Below, piece by piece: positions 32,430 through 39,289 of a stretch of 45,044 bases of DNA (positions are counted from its first letter, which is position 1; every line of letters starts with the position of its first letter). The translations under genes and the position numbers were made by a program. Location of the stretch: contig CAAECY010000099.1 in NCBI GenBank assembly GCA_900754475.1, positions 1 to 45,044 on the forward strand, read 5' to 3'. Source of the stretch: an uncultured Sutterella sp. (lineage in GTDB: Bacteria; Pseudomonadota; Gammaproteobacteria; Burkholderiales; Burkholderiaceae_F). The notes under the pieces are model-generated. The model saw only the letters and a program-made list of their open reading frames with translations. It had not been told where the DNA came from and did not search any database.

Positions 32430-34439
32430 ATGTCTCACGTTTCCGCTCAGACGATGGCCAACGCCATTCGTGCTCTCGCCATGGATGCGGTCCAGAAGGC
32501 GAAGTCCGGTCATCCGGGCATGCCGATGGGCATGGCCGACATCGCCGTGGCGCTCTGGTCCCGTCATCTCCGCTTCAATCCTCAGGATCCCCGCTGGGTC
32601 GGTCGCGACCGCTTCATTCTCTCGAACGGTCACGGTTCGATGCTGCAGTACGCGCTTCTGCATCTGACCGGGTACGATCTCACGATCGACGACCTGAAGG
32701 CCTTCCGTCAGCTGGGCAGCAAGACGCCGGGGCACCCCGAAGTCGACGTGACGCCGGGCGTGGAAACGACGACCGGTCCGCTCGGTCAGGGCATCGCCAA
32801 CGGCGTCGGCATGGCGCTCGCGGAAAAGATGCTCGCGAAGGAATTCAACCGCGAAGGCTTCCCCGTCATCGACAACCACACGTACGTGTTCCTCGGCGAC
32901 GGCTGCCTCATGGAGGGCATCAGCCACGAAGTCTGCTCGCTCGCGGGCGTCTGGGGCCTCAACAAGCTCGTGGCCATTTACGACGATAACGGCATCTCGA
33001 TCGACGGCGACGTGCGCGGCTGGTTCCGCGACGACACGCGCGGCCGCTTCGAAGCCTACGGCTGGAACGTGATCGGTCCCGTTGACGGTCACGACATCGA
33101 CGCGATGGACCGCGCGATCGCCGAAGCGAAGCGCTCCGCGGAGAAGCCCACCCTCATCATCGCGAAGACGACGATCGGCAAGGGCGCCCCCAACCGTCAG
33201 GGTACGGCCAAGGTGCACGGCGAGGCGCTCGGCAACGACGAAATCGCCGCCACGCGCGAAGCGATCGGCTGGCCTTATGCGCCCTTTGAAATCCCGGCGG
33301 AAGTCTATGCCGCGTGGGACCACAAGGAAGAAGGTGCCAAGATCGAAGGCGAATGGAACGCGATGTTCGCCGAATACGAAAAGGCCTATCCGGAACTCGC
33401 CGCCGAACTCAAGCGCCGCCTCGCGGGCGACCTTCCCGAAGGGTGGTCGGACGTCGTGATGGACGCGCTCTGCGCCGCGGAAGAAGCCCAGGAAACGATG
33501 GCGACCCGCAAGGCGAGCCAGAAGGCCCTGAACGCGCTCGCCCCCGCGCTCCCCGAACTCCTCGGCGGTTCCGCCGACCTCACGGGCTCGAACCTCACCA
33601 ACTGGTCGGGCGTGAAGAGCCTCAACTCGGGCGAATTCGACGCCCGTCACATCAGCTACGGCGTGCGCGAATTCGGCATGTCGGCCATCATGAACGGGAT
33701 CGCGCTCTACGGCGGCTTCATCCCCTACGCGGCCACGTTCCTCACGTTCTCCGACTACTCGCGCAACGCGCTTCGCATGTCCGCGCTCATGAAGCAGCGC
33801 GTCATCAACGTCTTCACGCACGACTCGATCGGTCTCGGCGAAGACGGCCCGACGCACCAGTCCGTCGAACACGTTCCGTCGCTGCGACTCATCCCCGACA
33901 TGGACGTCTGGCGTCCCGCCGACACCGTCGAAACGATCGTGGCCTGGGCCTCGGCGATCGAACGCCGAGACGGTCCGTCGTCCCTCATCTTCACGCGTCA
34001 GAACGTGCCCTTCCTCGATCGCGACGAAGTCGACGCCGACGCCATGGCTAAGGGCGGCTACGTCGCGGCCGAAGCGCCTGCCGGTGCGGGCGAAGCCGAC
34101 GTCATTCTTCTTGCGACGGGCTCCGAAGTGGGTCTCGCGATGAAGGCCCGCGCCGAACTCGCGGCCCTTAACGTCCAGGCGCGCGTCGTCTCGATGCCCT
34201 GCACGAGCATCTTCGACCGCCAGGACGCCGAATGGCGCGCCTCGGTCCTGACGCCCGGCACCCCGATCCTCGCGATCGAAGCCTCGAAGACCGACCTCTG
34301 GTGGAAGTACATGTCCGGCAAGGGCGACGTGCTCGGCGTCGACCGCTTCGGCGAAAGCGCCCCCGCGGACGTGCTCTGGCAGCGTTTCGGCTTCACGGTC
34401 GAAAACGTCGTCGCCAAGGCGACCGCGCTTCTCAAGTAA
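32430..34439 (+). CDS. tkt: Transketolase
   Basis: This 669-residue thiamine-diphosphate enzyme moves two-carbon ketol units in the pentose phosphate pathway. The start SAQTMANAIRALAMDAVQKAKSGHPGMPMGMADIAVALW is typical. The cofactor site is visible as GDGCLMEGISHEV followed by LVAIYDDNGISIDG. The pyrimidine domain has GVREFGMSAIMNGIALYGG and HDSIGLGEDGPTHQSVEH. The C-terminal domain carries DRFGESAPADVLWQRFGF. ATG 32430 is chosen because it gives the usual length, although there is no clear Shine-Dalgarno sequence. An ATG at 32385 directly abuts GGGAG with no spacing. gap follows after 39 bases, forming a tkt-gap unit. Confidence 0.96.
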   Translation: MSHVSAQTMANAIRALAMDAVQKAKSGHPGMPMGMADIAVALWSRHLRFNPQDPRWVGRDRFILSNGHGSMLQYALLHLTGYDLTIDDLKAFRQLGSKTPGHPEVDVTPGVETTTGPLGQGIANGVGMALAEKMLAKEFNREGFPVIDNHTYVFLGDGCLMEGISHEVCSLAGVWGLNKLVAIYDDNGISIDGDVRGWFRDDTRGRFEAYGWNVIGPVDGHDIDAMDRAIAEAKRSAEKPTLIIAKTTIGKGAPNRQGTAKVHGEALGNDEIAATREAIGWPYAPFEIPAEVYAAWDHKEEGAKIEGEWNAMFAEYEKAYPELAAELKRRLAGDLPEGWSDVVMDALCAAEEAQETMATRKASQKALNALAPALPELLGGSADLTGSNLTNWSGVKSLNSGEFDARHISYGVREFGMSAIMNGIALYGGFIPYAATFLTFSDYSRNALRMSALMKQRVINVFTHDSIGLGEDGPTHQSVEHVPSLRLIPDMDVWRPADTVETIVAWASAIERRDGPSSLIFTRQNVPFLDRDEVDADAMAKGGYVAAEAPAGAGEADVILLATGSEVGLAMKARAELAALNVQARVVSMPCTSIFDRQDAEWRASVLTPGTPILAIEASKTDLWWKYMSGKGDVLGVDRFGESAPADVLWQRFGFTVENVVAKATALLK

Positions 34440-34478
34440 TTTTCACGTCACACTCCAAAAAACAGGAACCGCAACAAA

Positions 34479-35492
34479 ATGACCATCCGTGTTGCCATCA
34501 ACGGTTTCGGCCGCATCGGCCGCAACGTTCTTCGCGCCCACTACGAATCCGGCAAGGCCCACGACATCGAAATCGTGGCCGTCAACTCCCCGGGTGACGT
34601 GAACATCAACGCGCACCTCCTGCGCTACGACTCCTGCCACGGCCGCTTCAACGCCTCGGTTGAAACGGACGGCGACGACATGATCGTCAACGGCGACCGC
34701 ATGCGCGTCTTCGGTACGCGCGACCCGCGCGAACTCCCCTGGGCCGACCTCGGCGTCGACCTCGTCATGGAATGCACGGGCGCCTTCAATTCGAAGGAAA
34801 AGAGCCAGGTGCACCTCGATCAGGGTGCGAAGAAGGTGCTCCTTTCGGCTCCCGGCAAGACCGCCGACGCGACGATCGTCTACGGCGTCAACCACAAGAG
34901 CCTGAAGGCTTCGGACCTCATCGTCTCGAACGCCTCCTGCACGACGAACTGCCTCGCTCCGCTCGTCAAGCCCCTGCAGGAAGCGATCGGTCTTGAGCGC
35001 GGCCTCATGACGACCGTTCACGCCTACACGAACGACCAGGTCCTCACGGACGTCTACCACAAGGACCTGCGCCGCGCCCGTGCCGCCACGCAGTCGATGA
35101 TCCCGACGAAGACGGGTGCCGCCGCGGCCGTGGGCCTCGTGCTCCCCGAATTGAACGGCCTCCTCGACGGCTTCGCCGTTCGCGTCCCGACGATCAACGT
35201 GAGCTTCGTGGACCTCACCTTCATCGCGAAGCGTGAAACCTCGCTCGAAGAAATCAACGCGATCATGAAGGCCGCTTCGGAATCCGAAGAGCTCCGCGGC
35301 ATCCTCGGCTACAACGACCTGCCGCTCGTTTCGTGCGACTTCAACCACGATCCGCACAGCTCCACGTACGACGCGACCCTCACGAAGGTCTCGGGCGGCC
35401 GCCTCGTCAAGGTGACGTCCTGGTACGACAACGAATGGGGCTTCTCGAACCGCATGCTCGATACGGCCGTCGCCATGATGGCCGCGAAGTAA
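34479..35492 (+). CDS. gap: Glyceraldehyde-3-phosphate dehydrogenase, type I
   Basis: This 337-residue phosphorylating GAPDH has the Rossmann fold start INGFGRIGRNVLRA (7-20), the catalytic C154 in SNASCTTNC and H181 in TTVHAYTND. WYDNEWGFSNRMLDT is near the C-terminus. The position that normally holds the NAD-selecting aspartate (AINDL in E. coli GapA) is serine here (VAVNSPGD, S37), and the P188-equivalent is tyrosine (DVYHKDLRRAR). This suggests relaxed or NADP-linked cofactor use. It is co-transcribed with tkt and ends at a strong terminator at 35516-35545. Confidence 0.97.
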   Translation: MTIRVAINGFGRIGRNVLRAHYESGKAHDIEIVAVNSPGDVNINAHLLRYDSCHGRFNASVETDGDDMIVNGDRMRVFGTRDPRELPWADLGVDLVMECTGAFNSKEKSQVHLDQGAKKVLLSAPGKTADATIVYGVNHKSLKASDLIVSNASCTTNCLAPLVKPLQEAIGLERGLMTTVHAYTNDQVLTDVYHKDLRRARAATQSMIPTKTGAAAAVGLVLPELNGLLDGFAVRVPTINVSFVDLTFIAKRETSLEEINAIMKAASESEELRGILGYNDLPLVSCDFNHDPHSSTYDATLTKVSGGRLVKVTSWYDNEWGFSNRMLDTAVAMMAAK

Positions 35493-35515
35493 GTCGACCG
35501 ACGAAATCCGCCGAA

Positions 35516-35545
35516 CGCAGCCGGCCGCAGGCCGGCTGCGTTTTT
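35516..35545 (+). terminator. Intrinsic terminator of tkt-gap
   Basis: CGCAGCCGGCC (35516-35526), loop GCA, GGCCGGCTGCG (35530-35540), then five T. It lies 23 bases past the gap stop codon. Confidence 0.92.
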
Positions 35546-35555
35546 CCAATGAATC

Positions 35556-35584
35556 GGAGGGGGCGCGTTCCCGCAGCCCCCTCC
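35556..35584 (+). promoter_or_regulatory. GC-rich hairpin in the pgk leader
   Basis: GGAGGGGGC (35556-35564) pairs with GCCCCCTCC (35576-35584). It ends a few bases before the pgk ribosome-binding site GGAG (35591-35594). It lies just behind the tkt-gap terminator, so it would be in the leader of any read-through transcript or would overlap a pgk promoter. No -10/-35 pair is evident between the terminator and pgk. Confidence 0.5.
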
Positions 35585-35600
35585 GGGTACGGAGAAAAGA

Positions 35601-36800
35601 ATGCACGTTAAAACTCTCGAAGAGCTCGCGAAGGCCGGTCAGCTTGCCGGCAAGCGCGTGATGATCCGCAGCGACCTCAATGCGCCTCACGACGAGGCGG
35701 GCAACATCACGAACGAAGCCCGTCTCGTGGCGAGCGTTCCCGCGATCCGCACGGCGCTCGAGGCGGGTGCGGCCGTCATGGTGGTGAGCCACCGCGGTCG
35801 CCCGACCGAAGGCACCGTGACCGAGGCCGACAGCCTCGTGCACGTCGCGCGCCGCATGGGCGAACTCCTCGGTCGCCCGATGCCGCTCGTCGAAAACTGG
35901 GTCGACGGCGGCTTCGACGTGAAGCCGGGCGAAGTCGTCATGCTTCAGAACTGCCGCTGCAACGTGGGCGAAAAGAAGTGCGACGAAGCGCTCTCGAAGA
36001 AGTACGCCGCGCTTTGCGACGTCTTCGTTCACGACGCCTTCGGCACGGCCCACCGCGCTCAGGCGTCCACGGTCGGCGTCGCGCGCTTTGCGCCCGTCGT
36101 GTGCGCGGGTCCCCTGATGGCGGCCGAAATCGACGCGCTCACGCGCGCCGTTGAAAACGCGAAGCACCCGCTCGTCGCGATCGTCGGCGGCTCCAAGGTT
36201 TCGACGAAGCTCACCATCCTCTCGAACCTCGCCGAAAAGGTCGATCAGCTGATCGTCGGGGGCGGCATCCTCAACACGTTCCTCCTCGCGGCCGGGAAGC
36301 CCATCGGCAAGTCCCTCGCCGAACCCGAGCTCGTCGACGAATGCAAGCGCGTTCTCGCGATCCTCGAAAAGAAGGGGGCGAGCCTCCCGATGCCCGTCGA
36401 CGTCGTTGCGGCGAAGGCCTTCGCGGAAGACGCCGAACACCGCGTCGCCGACGTGGACGACGTGCGCGAAGACGAAATGATTCTCGACGTCGGTCCCAAG
36501 ACCGCGGCGATGTTGGGCGAACTTCTCCGCTCGGCGGGCACGATCGTCTGGAACGGTCCCGTGGGCGTCTTCGAAATGGCTCCCTACGCCGAAGGCACGC
36601 GTCAGATGGCCGAAGCGATCGCCGAAGCGACCGACAAGGGTGCTTTCTCGATCGCGGGCGGCGGCGACACGGTCTCGGCCGTGGCGAAGTTCGGCATCGA
36701 AGACCGAATTTCCTACATCTCGACGGGCGGCGGCGCCTTCCTCGAATTCCTCGAAGGGAAGACGCTTCCGGCCGTGGCCGTTCTCGAAGAACGCGCCTAA
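35601..36800 (+). CDS. pgk: Phosphoglycerate kinase
   Basis: This 399-residue glycolytic enzyme makes ATP from 1,3-bisphosphoglycerate. Substrate-site residues are seen in MIRSDLNAPHDEAGNI and SHRGRPTEG. The hinge and nucleotide domain contain GGSKVSTKLTIL, NGPVGVFEM, AGGGDTVSAV and the C-terminal ISTGGGAFLEFLEGK. The ATG at 35601 follows GGAGAAAAGA, a good ribosome-binding site. It follows gap but is separated from it by a terminator, so either read-through or its own promoter is needed. Confidence 0.98.
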   Translation: MHVKTLEELAKAGQLAGKRVMIRSDLNAPHDEAGNITNEARLVASVPAIRTALEAGAAVMVVSHRGRPTEGTVTEADSLVHVARRMGELLGRPMPLVENWVDGGFDVKPGEVVMLQNCRCNVGEKKCDEALSKKYAALCDVFVHDAFGTAHRAQASTVGVARFAPVVCAGPLMAAEIDALTRAVENAKHPLVAIVGGSKVSTKLTILSNLAEKVDQLIVGGGILNTFLLAAGKPIGKSLAEPELVDECKRVLAILEKKGASLPMPVDVVAAKAFAEDAEHRVADVDDVREDEMILDVGPKTAAMLGELLRSAGTIVWNGPVGVFEMAPYAEGTRQMAEAIAEATDKGAFSIAGGGDTVSAVAKFGIEDRISYISTGGGAFLEFLEGKTLPAVAVLEERA

Positions 36801-36817
36801 TTAACGTTCGGTGACCG

Positions 36818-36847
36818 ACGGGGGACGGCCGCAAGGCCGCCCCCCGT
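36818..36847 (+). terminator. Hairpin after pgk, possible terminator
   Basis: ACGGGGGACGGCC (36818-36830), loop GCAA, GGCCGCCCCCCGT (36835-36847): 13 positions with one A-C mismatch. No T-run follows, so it may only stabilise the transcript end. It lies 18 bases past the pgk stop codon. Confidence 0.5.
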
Positions 36848-36917
36848 TCGACATCAAGCCGGGGGAAAACACAGCCTTTTCCGGCACACCACCATCCACA
36901 CCCAAGGAGCACAGACG

Positions 36918-38159
36918 ATGGACAAGAAGCAGGCGCTTTTGGAGCGATTTCTCCGCTACGCGGCCGTAACGAGTCAGAGCAGCACGAAGACGGGGACCGT
37001 CCCGAGCACGCCCGGCCAACGGACGCTTGCCGAACTGCTCGCCCGCGAGCTTGAAGAGCTCGGGCTCGTCGACATTGAAATTTCCGAATTCTCCGTTCTG
37101 ACGGCGAAGCTCCCCGGGAACCTCCCCGAAGGGAAGAAGGTCCCGACGGTCGGTTGGGTCGCGCACCTCGACACGGTCGACGCGGGCCTCTGCGCGGACA
37201 TCCATCCGCACGTCGTCAAGAACTACGCGGGCGGCGACATCTGCCTCAACGAAGAAAAGCAGATCTATCTGCGTACGGCCGAACACCCCGAAATCGAACG
37301 CTACGTCGGGGACGACATCGTCGTGACGGACGGCACCTCGGTGCTCGGCGCCGACAACAAGTCGGCGATCGCCAACATCATGACGGCGCTTTCCATCGTG
37401 CAAAACGAAAATCGTCCGCACGGCGACATCTACGTGTGCTTCGTGCCGGACGAAGAAATCGGCCTTCTCGGCGCGAAGAAGATCGACTTCTCGAAGTTCC
37501 CCGTCGATTTCGCCTACACGATCGACTGCTGCGAACTCGGCGAAGTGGTGTACGAAACCTTCAACGCGGGCGGCGCCACGCTGAAGATCAAGGGCGTGAC
37601 CGCTCACCCGATGTCCTCGAAAGGCGTCCTCGTCAACCCGACCCTGGTGGCCGTCGACTTCATCAACATGCTCGACCGCGGTGCGACCCCCGAATTCACG
37701 GAAAACACCGAAGGCTTCGTTTGGGTGAACGCCATGCAGTCGTCGCCCTCGCAGGCGACCGTCTCGCTCAAGATCCGCGACCACAACCGCGAAAAGTACG
37801 AAGCGAAGAAGGCCCAGATCGCCGCGGCGGTCGAGTACCTCAAGGTGCGTCACCCGCGCGCCGTGCTCGAACTCACGATGTCGGACGTCTACGGCAACAT
37901 CGCCGACGCCGTCCGTGAGGAAAACCGCATCTGCATCGATCACCTCTACCGCGCGCTTGAGATCCAGAAGATCGAACCCAAGACGATCGCCATGCGCGGT
38001 GGCACCGACGGCTCCTTCATCTCCACGAAGGGGATCCTGACGCCCAACTACTTCACGGGCGGGCTCAATTTCCACAGCAACTGCGAATTCCTGCCGCTCT
38101 CCGCCTGGGAAAAGAGCCTCGACGTGACGCTCACGCTGATCGATCTGATCGCCGAGTAA
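36918..38159 (+). CDS. pepT: Peptidase T (tripeptide aminopeptidase)
   Basis: This 413-residue M20-family dizinc peptidase removes the N-terminal residue of tripeptides in the cytoplasm. Metal ligands and catalytic residues are visible in VAHLDTVDA (His, Asp), LGADNKSAIA (bridging Asp), PDEEIGLLG (catalytic Glu and ligand Glu), TIDCCELGE (Asp) and the C-terminal NFHSNCEFLPL (His). The start MDKKQALLERFLRYAAVTSQS is typical of PepT. It is followed by a strong terminator. Its location after pgk looks incidental. Confidence 0.96.
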   Translation: MDKKQALLERFLRYAAVTSQSSTKTGTVPSTPGQRTLAELLARELEELGLVDIEISEFSVLTAKLPGNLPEGKKVPTVGWVAHLDTVDAGLCADIHPHVVKNYAGGDICLNEEKQIYLRTAEHPEIERYVGDDIVVTDGTSVLGADNKSAIANIMTALSIVQNENRPHGDIYVCFVPDEEIGLLGAKKIDFSKFPVDFAYTIDCCELGEVVYETFNAGGATLKIKGVTAHPMSSKGVLVNPTLVAVDFINMLDRGATPEFTENTEGFVWVNAMQSSPSQATVSLKIRDHNREKYEAKKAQIAAAVEYLKVRHPRAVLELTMSDVYGNIADAVREENRICIDHLYRALEIQKIEPKTIAMRGGTDGSFISTKGILTPNYFTGGLNFHSNCEFLPLSAWEKSLDVTLTLIDLIAE

Positions 38160-38185
38160 CGCGCTCGAGCCACGCGTACGAAAAG

Positions 38186-38213
38186 AAAGGGCGCCCGCGA
38201 GGGCGCCCTTTTG
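38186..38213. terminator. Bidirectional terminator between pepT and glycosyltransferase
   Basis: AAAGGGCGCCC (38186-38196), loop GCGA, GGGCGCCCTTT (38201-38211), then a further T. A-rich sequence to the left provides T-residues for the minus strand. Confidence 0.85.
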
Positions 38214-38216
38214 CGA

Positions 38217-39230
38217 TCAGTCGAAGAAGGCCGCGTTGGCGGACGAAGCCTTGTTCTTTCGAAGCGAAAAGTAGAGTTTGAGGACGAAACGCCCCAAGGC
38301 GTGAATCCGGAGTCGACGCCGATCCTTGTTCTTCGGGGAATACACGGCGAAGTGGGACTTCAGGCGGGGGAAGATCCCCTCGAGCTCGTTCACGTAGTCC
38401 GTGTCGTCCGTTTGGTAGGCCCAGTTGAGGTCCTGCCACCACACGTTGAAGGCGCGGTCGAAGAGGCCGGGCTTCATCGCGTCCGGCGTTTCGGGCGCTT
38501 CAAGCGTATCGAGGAAGTAGTCGAGCTGCAGCTTGCTTTTGCTCTTCGACTTCGAAATGCTCGACCCCCGGAGGCGATAGAGGTAGAGGTTTTCCGGCAC
38601 CAGAGCGGCCGACTCGAGGGTGGCAAGCACGGAGACGAGGAACGGCTGGTCTTCGCCCTTGCGGAAGCGCTCGTCGAAGGGAATTCTCTCAAGAAGCCGG
38701 CGGGCGTAGAGGTTGTTGCACGCAAAGTGGCTCACGGCGGAGTCGGTCCACTGCGGCGAGAAAAAGCGCCGGATGGCTTCCGCTTGGGTGATGCGGCCGC
38801 CCTTCGGAAGGGGCGGAGCGGGCGTGTCGCCGTTTTTGTCGAAGCACTGCACGCCGCAGGTGACGAGGTCGCACCGATGCGTCAGCGCGGCGCTCACGCA
38901 GGTGCTCAGCGTGTTCTCCTTGAGGAGGTCGTCGCTGTCGAAAAAGAAGACGTAGTCGAAGTGCTCGGGGGCTCCGAGCGCCGCCCGGATGCCCGTATTG
39001 CGCGCTCCGGCCAACCCTTTGTTGCTCTGCCGGATGACGGTGAGATTGGCGTGCCGCGCGGCGTACTCGGCAAGAATCGCGGGCGACGCGTCCGTCGAGC
39101 CGTCGTCCACGGCAAAGATGCGGAAGTTCGGATAGGTTTGAGCCAGAACCGAATCCAAGCACGGCGCCAAATAGCGTGCCATGTTGTAGACGGGGATGAC
39201 GACGGCAACCGGGGGAGTGGGTTCGGACAT
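38217..39230 (-). CDS. Family 2 (GT-A) glycosyltransferase
   Basis: This 337-residue protein has the GT2 fold: VAVVIPVYNMARYLAPCLDSVLAQTYPN at the start, VDDGSTDAS (about 41-49), GLAGARNTGIRAA, and the DxD-type metal site FFFDSDD (about 95-101). A conserved FRKGEDQPFLVSVL follows near 190-203. It transfers a sugar from a nucleotide donor, probably to a surface glycan; donor and acceptor cannot be read. There are no membrane segments. The ATG at 39230 with GGAAAGC before it is preferred to the TTG at 39239. It is isolated, not part of a polysaccharide cluster. Confidence 0.88.
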   Translation of the reverse strand: MSEPTPPVAVVIPVYNMARYLAPCLDSVLAQTYPNFRIFAVDDGSTDASPAILAEYAARHANLTVIRQSNKGLAGARNTGIRAALGAPEHFDYVFFFDSDDLLKENTLSTCVSAALTHRCDLVTCGVQCFDKNGDTPAPPLPKGGRITQAEAIRRFFSPQWTDSAVSHFACNNLYARRLLERIPFDERFRKGEDQPFLVSVLATLESAALVPENLYLYRLRGSSISKSKSKSKLQLDYFLDTLEAPETPDAMKPGLFDRAFNVWWQDLNWAYQTDDTDYVNELEGIFPRLKSHFAVYSPKNKDRRRLRIHALGRFVLKLYFSLRKNKASSANAAFFD

Positions 39231-39237
39231 GCTTTCC

Positions 39238-39271
39238 AAAGAAGCACGCCCGATCCGAAGATCGGGCGTGC
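39238..39271 (-). terminator. Terminator of ppk
   Basis: GCACGCCCGATC (39244-39255), loop CGAA, GATCGGGCGTGC (39260-39271): a perfect 12-bp stem. On the minus strand it is followed by TTCTTT. It lies 18 bases past the ppk stop and just before the glycosyltransferase start, so the two are probably separate units. Confidence 0.7.
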
Positions 39272-39289
39272 CGGGTCAACGGGTTGAAA

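Noticed and set aside
31455..33872. 805-codon minus-strand frame covering rsmE and half of tkt
   Set aside because: Only the last 246 codons are rsmE. The rest is the antisense of tkt, open because of high GC at third positions.
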